Assembly: GCA_024500155.1 (NCBI GenBank)
Contig: CM044868.1
Location: 36,629,665 to 36,693,664 of the forward strand
From: Chenopodium formosanum
Lineage: Eukaryota; Streptophyta; Magnoliopsida; Caryophyllales; Amaranthaceae
DNA: 64,000 nt
Direction of reading: 5' to 3'
In this document: positions 1 through 10,088 of the stretch, one piece after another
Numbering within the stretch: position 1 is the stretch's first letter
Layout of the letters: every line of letters begins with the position of its first letter
Program-made: the position numbers and the translations under genes
The notes under the pieces: generated by a model
Told to the model about the DNA's origin: nothing
Database searches by the model: none
What the model saw: only the letters and a program-made list of their open reading frames with translations

Positions 1-285
1 TTCCCTGGCTTGCGGAAGATTGTCACAAAGCGCTAGAAGGTCATTTCAGATTATAGCAAGCGACCTTCGATGGGGTTCTCTAGCTTGCTATAATCTATCA
101 CGGCGGAATTAGAGGCAGTTACAAGCGTAGGAGTCTTTAGGCGGCATTCTCTAGTTTGCAGGTACCAGCGTTACACAGTGATTTAGGATCGCAGAACGTT
201 CTGAATCATTCTCCATCCCTATCGATACTTTGACTTTTGTTTCCAAAACTTGTGTTTCTCCAAACTCAGTCAAAGTGGGGTCTTC
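1..285 (+). mobile_element. 3' end of the interior of an LTR-retrotransposon (layer 0)
   Basis: The stretch at about 165-285 is closely similar to 3690-3814. Both end in a purine tract (aaagtgggg, 272-280 here) directly before an LTR, so this is the last part of a retrotransposon interior with its polypurine tract. Positions 1-160 hold degenerate short repeats built on 'tctctagcttgc' and no coding sequence. The rest of this copy lies outside the window. Confidence 0.6.
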
Positions 286-2208
286 TGTAGACACCCATTT
301 TGTCTCCTTAAAACCAAACCCAGTGATGAGTACCTTTCACGTCAAATCATAATCGAATGAGGTGAAAGTGTGGAAAGTTTGGTGTTACGGATAGTTTTTA
401 TTCCTTTATTTCTCTCTGTTTTTAAAATCCTATTTTAAGAAAACAGCCATTCTAGTTTGGTTTGGTCCATTGCAAGGGTACAATAATGGTGTAATTGGAT
501 GGAGCTTGAAAAGAGCTTTCCAACAATATATTTTGAGCCTAATTCCGAAGAATAATGAGGAAGTTATGGCAGAATTACTAAACTGGGCTTGGTTGGATCT
601 TTATATGAGGCCCAATGATCTAGAGGAGGGCCTAATATGGATTAGTCATTCCTAATGCAATTAGAATAGATTTTAGTTTTCTATATTCTTCTAGAAGGTT
701 CTTTTCATTCCTAATTCAATTAGCATTGATAAAATGACTTTGGTTGACTTTTTAGAGTTTTAATCAGAATAAAAGAAGTGTTTTTAAGGAAAATACAATT
801 CTGCCCTTATGTACGGCTAAATTTTGTAAAAAGTAAGAAAACGCGTGAAATTAATTACTAGCGCCTGACGACAAGATTAGCGCCAGGCGCTAATGCTTGG
901 CGCCTGGCACTAGCCTTAGCGCTTGGCGCTAATGTCCAACGTCTGGCGCTAACCTGTTTTAATCTCTTCGAAACACTGATTTGTTTTTCTATTTGTTTAA
1001 CTGATTTTCTCTATAAATAGCCTCCTAAAACCTCTGTTTTCAATCATCAACAACAATTATTTATCTTATTCTCTCTAGTTTTCAAGATTTCTTCTTTCTC
1101 TCTAGCCGTTTTGCATACAAAATTCCGCATTTACAAGACCAAGAAACACCTGGCCAAGTTCGAAGTTGCCTTTGCCCTAGACGTGAAAGGTTTTAATTTC
1201 TAAGGGTTTGGTCCCAAATCTCTCTTACAATTATTATTTATTTTAATTTCTTTCGATTTTATTATTTTTCTTGAAGTTACTAATGCGTGTATTTTCTTAT
1301 TAGAAAGAGATACAAGGCATCCAAGTATGTGCTTAAATTGATTTATTGATATTATGATATAGAAATCATGCTTAGGGTGTTATTATAATTCCTAATGTCA
1401 TGTTAGGGCTTTTTGATTTTCCTAGTATCATCTATAGGGTAACGACTATAGTTTGTAATATTAAATATGACAATTATGATTTTTTGCGATGCTTCCTTTT
1501 CTTTTCTTGTATTAATGTTAGTATCATGTTATAGTAAAAGCTTTGATTTTTATTTCGTGACATGCTAGGGTTTGTTATTAATCTTGTTAGTATCATGCCT
1601 AGGATCTTTCTATTATTATGCTTTAACATGGTTATGCTTATGATTTTTATTATGATTTTTATTATGATTATTATTTTGATTATTATTATGTTGCTTTATA
1701 TTTAATATTGCTTGATCACGCCTTTTATGCATGCTTAAGGGAATTGGTACTTGTAATCACGCTTAATAAGATAATAAATATTCTTGTTTAGGGTTAATTT
1801 GATTATAATTCAAGTGATCGCCAATAATAGTTCATTTGTGCATTAATATTCAACCAACATAGATTAAACAGGTATAGGTTAAACCTAATGATTGCATGTT
1901 AGTTAGAAAGCGCACATGAATACGATCAGAATAAAGTAGATGTCTATTATTAGGGCAGGTTCAATCTTTTTCAGGTTGGATTTTTACCTTCATCCCCGAA
2001 CTACCAGTCATGGTTCCAGACATATTGGAGTTGACGATCTCCTGGATCGTTAAGGGGTGTAACCTTCACCCTGTGAACGGTTTACAAGTACCTAAAACTT
2101 GTTGGCGACTCTTTTGCTCTATCTTCTTTCCCTTTGGACGCCACCATGCTTAAGTGTATGATCACAGTGGGGTTCAAGCTAGGGATAATGCTTGAAATAT
2201 TCCCTACA
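286..2208 (+). repeat. LTR of the layer-0 retrotransposon family, 1.92 kb
   Basis: It begins TGTAGACACCC just after the purine tract and ends TTCCCTACA, the TG...CA form of LTR ends. The whole length is recognisable in reverse as the solo LTR at 29324-39932, which fixes both ends. A TATA box (TATAAATA) lies at 1012-1019. Before it, at 862-955, is a run of palindromic GCGCC repeats, including TTAGCGCCAGGCGCTAA. A short frame at 470-655 has no support and is not taken as a gene. No target duplication can be shown, because both flanks are element sequence. Confidence 0.85.
1012..1019 (+). promoter_or_regulatory. TATA box of the layer-0 LTR
   Basis: The sequence is TATAAATA in the context CTATAAATAG. 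The same box lies at the matching place in the reversed solo LTR (about 30522-30531). It sits 60-150 bp downstream of the GCGCC palindrome cluster and is the likely retrotransposon promoter. Confidence 0.65.
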
Positions 2209-2874
2209 CCTACTGTGCATGTTTCATCATATTTCAAGACAACATTCATCAAATGAAAACATTATATAATTGCTTAGTTTCAAGACCTAATAAATATTCA
2301 TTGTTTCATGCATCGCATATCGTGCTTAGCTCCTTTACCTAAGCAACATTCATTATGCAATACTCATCAATCACTTCATCTATATACGCGCTTAGCTTCC
2401 AGAACTAAGTGACGTTCAAGATCGTTTCTTTACACCATATATGATGCTTAGCTCCATGTGATAGGTTCATTCATCTATCGTGTCACATGATGTAATTGCA
2501 CTTAGCCTCCTAGCCTAAGAATCATGTATACATTATTTTCAAGACAATCATTTTGTATTGTTCAACGAGGAAGTCAAAAACTTCTTCCCTTTTTCATGTC
2601 TTTTCTTTTGGGGAAATCCAAAAAAAATTTCAAAATTTTCTCATCGAGGGAAGTTCAAAAATAAAATTTCAATTTTCACGTCTTTCTTTTTCGAGAGAAA
2701 GTCAGTACCCTCTACTCATCTCATGACAAAAATGACGAAAAATTTTTGCTTTTGCATTTTCGGTTGCTTGTGTTTGCACATATACACCATATACACACAC
2801 AACCACGGGTCATACACATGTCAAGTCATACTTGGTCAAGTCAATCACAATATATATGAGTCAATCACAAGCGG

Positions 2875-3108
2875 ACCATCTACAACCCACGTCTAGGGAC
2901 AAGAAAACCATCTAAAGCCTATGTTCGGGGACAAGAAAACAATCTACAGCCCATGTCCGGGGATAAGCGACCATCTACAACCCACGTTCGGGGACAAGTT
3001 AACCAATTACAGCCCACGTTTGGGAACAAGCAAACCATCTACAGCCCACGTTTAGGGACAATCGAACCAATTACAGCCCACATTCGGGGACAAGCGAACT
3101 ATCATCAT
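2875..3108 (+). repeat. Minisatellite, ~32-bp unit, about 7 copies
   Basis: Each unit reads roughly 'accatctacagcccacg' followed by 'ttcggggacaagcga', with point changes between copies. It lies in the interior of the layer-0 element. Confidence 0.8.
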
Positions 3109-3189
3109 TTTTAAGTGATCATCTCCCAATCAAAGACGATTCACGACGCAAGGTTCTCGATACACAATGACTTGCAATCTCATCATTAG

Positions 3190-3565
3190 ACAAGTTTTTC
3201 CTCAAGCATGGAAAATTGTCGGTCGTTTCCACCTATAAAGGCAAAGAAGTCAGCAATTATATCATTTGTCGACTTTCCTCATGCATGGAAAGTATCTTAA
3301 CCGGTGGATTTCTTCAAGCATAGAAAACCATCAATTCATATATCGACTTTCCTCAAGCATGGAAAGTATCTCAACTGGTGGATTTCTTCAAGCATAGAAA
3401 ACCATTAATTCATCTATAACCTTTCCTCAAGCATGGAAAGTATCTCAACCGATGTATTTCTTCAAGCATAGAATCGCCAAATTTGTTTGTCGACTTTCCT
3501 CAAGCATGGAAAATATCTAAACAAACATCATCCGGTAGATTTCTTCAAGCATAGAAAGCTACCAA
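3190..3565 (+). repeat. Minisatellite, ~75-bp unit, about 4 copies
   Basis: Each unit alternates 'tttcctcaagcatggaaa' with 'gatttcttcaagcatagaaa'. The two halves are themselves related, so the unit is a diverged dimer. It is part of the same non-coding interior. Confidence 0.8.
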
Positions 3566-3814
3566 ACTCATCTGTCACTGAGACACTATGTCAGATACAA
3601 TTGAACATATTTGAAAGCGATACACTAGTGTCAAATAAGCAATATATCCCTTTACTCTTTCATTTGTGCAACTAACATTTTTCTGCAGGTATCGGAGTAT
3701 ACATAGTGATTTAGGATCGCAAAACGTCTTAAATTATTCTCCGTACCTATCGACTACTTTGACTATTGTTTTCGAAACTAACGTGTCTAAGAAATCAGTC
3801 AAAGTGGGGGCTTC

Positions 3815-3828
3815 TATATTTACCTAAA
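3815..3828 (+). repeat. First 14 bp of the second layer-0 LTR, cut by the Helitron
   Basis: The preceding 125 bp match the interior end found before the LTR at 286, including the purine tract, so an LTR should start here. Only 'tatatttacctaaa' follows before the Helitron end. The rest of an LTR of this type resumes at 54053 with 'aaatatctcccc...ccaaaccc', which corresponds to 'tgtctcc...ccaaaccc' near the start of the LTR at 286. Confidence 0.6.
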
Positions 3829-3858
3829 CTAGTTGTCCCATCGCGCGCAAGGTGCGCG
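3829..3858 (-). other. Helitron 3' terminus: hairpin and CTAG
   Basis: Read on the minus strand: CGCGC (3858-3854), loop, GCGCG (3846-3842), then nine or ten bases and CTAG (3832-3829), with T next in the flank. A short GC hairpin about ten bases before CTRR is the defining end of Helitrons and acts as the transposition stop signal. Confidence 0.85.
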
Positions 3859-4616
3859 GTAGTCCAAAATGGTTAATATCGGGTGTTGATATTGTTGATT
3901 GTTTTTCTTAGTTTTTATTTCTTTATATACTTTGAGAATTTAGAATTCCGCTTTAAATGTAGAAATAATTTGTATTGTATATTGAAATTAAGATTTTTTT
4001 TTATAATAATAATTAGTATTACAATTTCACAATAATGATTTTTTGTTGTACTGGTTAAATATATTATTCGTATTGTGTAAGTAAGTTATGCGTAAAAGTT
4101 ATGATTACTTTAATAAAATAAAAAAAACATAAAAAATCCGAGTGATTTTAAAGTATGTGTAAATGTGTTTCTAGTTGTAATTGGAAACTTTTGTGCCTTT
4201 TTTTTAAAGACGAAAAAAGTTTAAAATTCCGAGTTAACCATTCAAACTTAGAAGTCTATATTACCGAGTGATTTTTCGGTGCGATATTTTTGTGGTATGC
4301 TAATTTGTACTAATTTGATTGTATATAGTATATTTTCATATTTTTAGCTATTTTTATAATATTCTTATTCTCTTTCTTGTGTAGTACGTTTGTAGTGTTA
4401 TTACAAACAGAATATGGAGAGACATGCATTACGGTTTTCAATTGCACTAATTCACTGTAGCAAATTGCAAATGAAGAGACACAAAATTGACATAATGGTT
4501 TCAGTTTTGTACTTATTTATTTTCATAAGTGGTTTTCTTTGTGAAATTCTACTTCTAAAAAGCAATTTCAAAGACAAAAACTTTGAGTTCCTCTGAATTT
4601 TCATCTTCTGCCTAAA

Positions 4617-5462
4617 ATGGCTGGTTTTGATGGCGCTTCTTCGTCAAAGTTCCCTCCTGTTTCAAGCAAACATCAGAAATCGTATTTTCTTTCCTTGGCT
4701 AGGAGAAAATCTTAACTTGAAGATTATTTAGCCGTGAATTTGCATGTCCGTGCAGAGGCTGATCGGAAATGTAAAGTTTTACGGTGGGAGTTGGATGTGT
4801 TGGAGGCTGAAATGTCTTAAATTAAGGGTCTAGAAAAAAAACCCATAAGAGGGTTAGGGTTGATAGTGATTGTTTTGGTGTTATAGAAATAGACAGTGGT
4901 ATTGATGGTGAGGCGGAAGTCAGTTCGAAGTTAAAGGCGTCTAGGTCCGTGGGTGCTGTAGGAGAGACGTCTGGTGTGGTGGCTAATGTCTAGGGCGTGG
5001 TTGTTGACATGGAGATTTCCTCAGATGATGAGGATGTTCAGTTTATTGCAGAGGTCCCTTGTCGAGTCGTTGAGGAGGTGCAAGTGGAAGGTGCTGATCA
5101 GGCTGTTGTTAAGGTTCATCAGGAACCACAAGAACCACCGGTGGTTCACGAGGAAGTTCAGCCTGAAGAAGGAGAGGAGCAGGAAGACGATGGGGAAGAA
5201 GATTAGGAGGAATATGGTGAAGAAGATGAGGAAGTTGAGAAAGAAAATGATGAGATAAATGAGGAGGATGAACCTTAAGAAGAGCAGGTGCAGGGTAAAG
5301 TGTTTGAAGAAGAGGCAGGGGATGATGATGATGAGGGACAAGAAGTGGATCCCAGGGAGTGGGATATCAACTCTGAGGATGAAATTGGTGGTAACATATA
5401 TCACTATTCTCCCGGGAATTCTGATGTAGATTCGGAAGCATACAAGTTTCCCTCGCCCTAGT
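4617..5462 (+). pseudogene. Relic of an acidic nuclear-type protein gene captured by the Helitron
   Basis: The frame opens with ATG at 4617 (MAGFDGASSS...) and shows a short charged helical stretch. From about 4997 it becomes very acidic (runs of E and D, EEGEEQEDDGEED at 5168-5206) and ends near 5462. It is broken by several TAA, TAG and TGA codons and by frame changes. It runs on the opposite strand to RepHel and in the same direction as the two B3 relics downstream, so it may be the front part of the same captured gene. No catalytic domain is seen. The function is unknown. Confidence 0.45.
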
Positions 5463-6428
5463 AGTTCGGGTAGTAGTTTGTTTAGGTTTTTTTTTTTTGG
5501 CAAGCTTTTGAAGTTTAGCTTATAGTTTTTGGTATAATTTAAAGTTGTTAGTATCTGTTTAGTTTATTAGATGTAAATATATATATCTTTATTAGCTAGT
5601 AGGTTGTAATTAAAATTTCTAAGTAAATGAAATATGGTTAATATTCAGATTATTATTTTTGGAGTTCTGTTTTGTTCTGTTTCTTTGTTTTAAAAATAAT
5701 ATATATATCTTTTGTAACATTGTGTGCTGTGATAGTATTTTGAGATGTGTAATTGGTTTTGTCATGGAAAGCTATTATTTTTTCTTCCAAAAGAATTGTT
5801 GTTTTGAACTTGTATGGCTTTCTAGGATTATTTTGCATTTTAAGCTAATTTATGTTGTGATTAACTATCTTGAAAATATTGGTGAGAGTGTCGAGGGAAT
5901 AAAAAAATGAGGTGTAACTTAACTATTGTAGCAGAGTAGTAGAAGCTTTAATAATTTTAGACTATTTGAGCACTCTTAAGTATTGGATCAGAAATTTAAG
6001 TGGTGACACAATTCAAAGGTCGTCTAATGCTATACATGCTTCTTGAGAAACTAAGTTATAAAAGATTTACAAGTTTAATATTTGTAGCATGTTTCTGTCT
6101 GACTTTTAATGTTGGATCCATGGAACTTGATGCTAGGTATAGAATGTCAGCCTTTGAAAAAATGGGTTTTTTTCCTAAATTTCAGATCTTTTGATTAAAT
6201 TACATATCAATCTACACAGTCTGAAACAAAATCTCCTACATTTATGCCTTTAGATGAGTGTGATCAGGTTGTGTGAGCTTTTAAGTCAAATGTTTATGTT
6301 GGAGATGTTATTATAATTAATTGCATGTTTGACTCATGCTTAAACTCTTTTATTGTTAGTTGAAATTCTGGATATAAATGGAATACTTCTATATATTTTT
6401 TCTGGTCTTGTGGTCTTTTTTGGTAAGG

Positions 6429-7042
6429 ATGGTAAAAAAACGTGGGAGAAAGCCTCTTATTCAAGGTTCGTCGTCTTCGATGATTGAGGCGAATGCTTGG
6501 GCAAATAGTATGTCATCTAGCTGTGAAGGGGCAGATTTTCATTTTGTATTTTCCGAGTGCTATCATTCAAATGGAATTATTGTATGTGCTGTTTGGACAA
6601 TTGAATTTATAATGTAGGTTGCTTATGTTTTAGACAATCATATATTGTTTTTTTCCATTAATATGTTTTCACAATGTAGAGTGTTCCATTAGATTTTGCT
6701 CGAGAGCATTTTCTTAGACTTGGGAAAACAACTAATGTTGTGCTGCGACTTTATCATACTGATTTTAAAGCCAAAATGAAGATAAAGACTCACGATGGAA
6801 GAATGGTGCAATGTTTTATTAAGGATGGAGTTGATGTAGTGATCGATGAGTACAAAGTTCAGGTTGATGAAGGTGCTGTAATTGAGCTTTTGCAGCGGAA
6901 ACCTATTGTTTTATATATAAATTTACAACTGAGTACTGATTCTTGTTGTATTAATATTGTAGGCAAGATTGTTAAACTTGTTATATTTGATGATTTAATA
7001 AATTTAAGATTTTTGATTATTTTGGTTTTTTTGTTTATATAG
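6429..7042 (+). pseudogene. B3-domain-like gene relic, copy A (captured by the Helitron)
   Basis: Exon 1 (about 6429-6581) encodes a basic KKRGRKP stretch followed by FHFVFSECYHSNGII. The intron at 6582-6679 has GT...AG ends. Exon 2 (6680 to about 6950 or 7042) encodes SVPLDFAREHFLRLGKTTNV...LRLYHTDF...IDEYKVQVDEGAVIELLQRKPIV. The order of a conserved F, a 'VPxxFA' strand, a beta-rich core and a 'D.GA.IE...' end fits a plant B3 DNA-binding domain of the REM type, though weakly. It is paralogous to copy B at 8724-9523, sharing the KKRGRKP linker and the intron position. The upstream B3 domain seen in copy B is absent or unrecognised here. It could be partly intact, but no promoter or full start can be shown. 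Confidence 0.5.
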
Positions 7043-8723
7043 TTTTGTAAAGCTTAAGTTTTAAATGATTTCATGTTTATTGTTTTAAGTTTTGTTTGAG
7101 ATTTTTCTACATTTATTAATCAAATATTTCATTTATTAAATTTTTACTACTTATATTGTTGTATTCGTCTTCCTGTCCATATTCTGGAGTTATTTTGAGA
7201 TATACAGAGAAAGAAATGTATAATGTAGTGATGTAAAGAAAAAGAAATGTAAAAAGGAGAAAAAAAAGGTTTTAAGATAAAGTAAGGAAGGGATGTAGTG
7301 ATGATTAAAGAGAAAAAGAGGTTTTGAGATAGAGAGAGGGAGGGATACAGTGATAATATAGAATGCAATTAAGATATCTAAGGGAACATGGCAGAGTTGG
7401 TTAGTGATGAATGATAACTTGGAAATGATAAATATCAAGGTGTTTTGAGAGTATAATATCACTAAATTTATATATGAATGTTATATACTGTGGCTTGTTA
7501 GTTTGCTAGTTTTCAGAGTTTAAGGCTAAAAGATATGAGTAAAATAACATATAGGACAGTAATCTAAATGTATGCACAAATAAAGAAAAAAAGAACTTAG
7601 TGAAATATTTAACGCATTTCAAACATTTAGGCTTTTTTTTACATTTAAAACATTACTGTTTAGTTGTCTTTAAAATAACTTGTCAAAGGTGTCAATATCT
7701 TCATCTTAGGCTCCTCTATCCGTTGTCTGATTCCAGTAGTCAGTAGCTATAAGTTAGACAAGGAGTTTAGAGTGTTAAGCTTTATGAAAAGTTTGTTTAT
7801 AGGTAATGCTAAAAATGAATTCTTGATAATTAGAGTGTGAAGCCTAATCAAAAGTCTGTTTGAAAAAGGATCTAAATTTGTAAAGTCAATTTTCTTTACA
7901 CATTAGTGGTTTGTTGATTGTGTAGATGATTTAAAAGAGTTGATATTGGTAGCCCTTGATTTCTAATTCTGGTGCAGAACTCTTAGTTTTAGAAGGAAAT
8001 ATGTGTTTAGATTGTTTTGTGTGAATGTGCTGACAAGAAGACTTTCTGCTCTTCTCTGTATGAATGTTGTAATTGCTATTTGATTCTATCTCACATCAAA
8101 ATTTTTCCATGAATACAAATTATGGCATTTATTTATAATATTGTAAGTTAAATGTAAATTTAGTTGACTATTAAGGCATTTATTTATAATATTGTAAGTT
8201 TAATGTAAATTTAGTTGACTATTATGGCATTTACTTGATTTTATGTTTTTGTTGTTGTTATTATTGGTGAAATGGAATATGAAGTTACATTAGTGTTGTG
8301 AAGGTAACTTGTAGAAGTGTTAGTTTTAGTTCATACTTAAATTAAATTAATGGTGTTGAAGTTTCAAAGTTTTGACTTAGCCTATATATTAAATAATTTT
8401 GTGAAGGGTATGAAGTATTTTGAGTTAAGCTATAACATTGACTTACATTTTAATTCAGTTGTTTCGAGTTCTAAGTATTTTGACATTAGAAATTTCAATG
8501 GATATAATCTCTCTTTCGTTTACCATTCTGTATGAAAATAATATTCAGCAACATAAAAAATTGGTATGCATTCCTGTTTCTGTTTTTGTTTTCTGTAGTT
8601 GTGTTGTGATTGCTAATCTATGCTATTTAATTCATTTTTGTTGATGGTTAGTTTTTGGAATTTTGATTTTGGATTTTGTGCTTGTACTGTGGTGTGTGTT
8701 TATTGTGTGCCTCTAAATAGCGT
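7043..8723. other. Non-coding Helitron interior between the B3 relics
   Basis: AT-rich sequence with scattered stops in all frames. The only order seen is a 51-bp tandem duplication at 8124-8225 and purine-rich 'gagagaaagaaatg' stretches near 7200-7340. No domain was recognised in the short frames at 8350-8644. Confidence 0.5.
8124..8225 (+). repeat. 51-bp tandem duplication
   Basis: 'ggcatttatttataatattg' starts at 8124 and again at 8175. The two 51-bp units differ at only a few positions, and a third partial start is at 8226. Confidence 0.85.
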
Positions 8724-9523
8724 ATTCCAGATGGCTTCAGGGATGTCCTGGATAATGGTTTTTTTAACATAGAGTTGTCTGTGGATTGTAATGACAAGTC
8801 ATGGTTTGTTACTCTAGTGCATGAAGAGTGTGGTAGTTGATGGGGAACATATCTTGATGCTGGGTGGTCTGATTTTGTAGTGGATAATGGTGTAGATGCT
8901 AGTGATGCTTTGATATTTACTTATTTAGGGGTTTGTTCATTTGATGTTGAAATCCGCAGACCTAGAGGAAGTAAGAGAGCCGAGGAAAATGGATATGGTG
9001 GAAGTTCGGGTACTTCAGGTAAAAAGCGTGGGAGGAAACCTGCTATTGAAAGGCTCTCATCTAAAATGATCGAAATTAAGGCTTTCCTTGCCAAGCTTGC
9101 AACTGCCTATCGTGAACATCATTTCTTATTCACTTTTACCAAAGCTTATGTTGATCAAGGAATTATAATATGATTTTTGTTAACTATATTTTATTTTTAT
9201 TCTTTTTACTATTCTTCTTTTTCTTGCCATGATTATTTTATTTTTTGTTTTATTTTCAATGACAGAATAATCCATTCGATTTTGCTAAACGGCATTTCAT
9301 TGATTTCCCTGAGACTACTAATGTCATTCTTCAGCTTACCGATACACATTTCAATGTGCAGCTGAAAGTTTTGAAGAAATAGGAAGCTATCAGTAAATGT
9401 TCCATTTGAAATGGTGTTAGTTAGTTCATTGATTTCTATAATGTTCAAGTAGATGTAGGTGCTTTGATTAAATATAGAAAAGGAGTCCCTATTGTGTTTG
9501 ACATTGATTTAGTTTCAATGTAA
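8724..9523 (+). pseudogene. Two-B3-domain transcription factor relic, copy B (captured by the Helitron)
   Basis: From 8724 the frame reads IPDGFRDVLDNGF...WFVTLVHEECGS, stop (TGA, 8838-8840), WGTYLDAGWSDFVVDNG...DALIFTYLGVCSFDVEI. This has the B3 pattern: an IP..F start, a W.V strand, GW..FV..N, then F.V.I. A linker KKRGRKP and a second domain follow. Exon 1 ends at 9167, and exon 2 (9266-9523) reads NNPFDFAKRHFIDFPETTNV...FIDFYNVQVDVGALIKYRKGVPIVFDIDLVSM. Exon 2 has three stops. The splice donor reads AT where copy A has GT. It is a captured and decayed host gene, probably of the B3/REM family of plant DNA-binding proteins. Confidence 0.6.
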
Positions 9524-10088
9524 ACCTATGGAATGACCATCTTAATTAAGGCCTTGTTATTGTTAGGTTTCCTTTTTTTTTTATATATATATATATAATA
9601 AAGGTTATAAACTGTTTTTGGTGGATCTTACTTTTCTTTTTTGTTCCACACATCTGAATAGCTTCATGATACATATATTTATTTCAAGTGGAAAATGATA
9701 TACTATAATCCGATTATATATTTATATATAACTGAAAACATGGGTTACATCTTGAAGCATAATATATACATAGCTGCTGATTTTTCATATAACTAATACT
9801 TAATATTATAGATTGCTACCTATTTACATATATAGCATACTATATAATTATTACATTAGTCTTAACACCCTAAAGCCTTATAGTTCCTAGCCGGTTGCAA
9901 AATATTTAAGTGCCTATTTTAGGCTAATTTCTTTATAAGTGGTGTTATTTAGGAACAAGTAATTTTAGTGTACTTGTTCCTAGTTAACGCCATACATCAC
10001 AAAATATTTATAAAATATATTTTTGAGACTATTGATACTTGTTGAAGCTGTCGTTGACATGATCTTATGTGAGAGTAGATTCATGATT
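9524..10088. other. AT-rich gap between the B3 relic and the RPA relic
   Basis: No coding sequence was seen. It holds short TA runs (9581-9597) and separates plus-strand captured genes from minus-strand Helitron genes, so it is where their 3' ends converge. Confidence 0.5.

Larger units (their letters stand above)
2209..3814 (+). mobile_element. Non-coding interior of a layer-0 element, made of minisatellites
   Basis: This lies between one LTR (ending 2208) and the purine tract of the next (3801-3810). No gag or pol frame is present. Three repeat zones can be seen: a degenerate 'gcttagctcc...cctaag' series at about 2250-2520, a ~32-bp tandem at 2875-3108 and a ~75-bp tandem at 3190-3565. No primer-binding site was recognised just after 2208. 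The layout of interior, LTR, interior, LTR suggests a large-retrotransposon-derivative type or a recombinant tandem. Confidence 0.55.

Noticed and set aside
2875..3108. Evenly spaced repeats that could suggest a CRISPR-like array
   Set aside because: The units are contiguous with no unique spacers, and the setting is a plant retrotransposon; it is a minisatellite.
5021..5503. Hydrophobic 160-codon frame on the minus strand
   Set aside because: It is the mirror of the acidic GAG/GAA-rich stretch on the plus strand; CTC/TTC codons give a false membrane-like protein.
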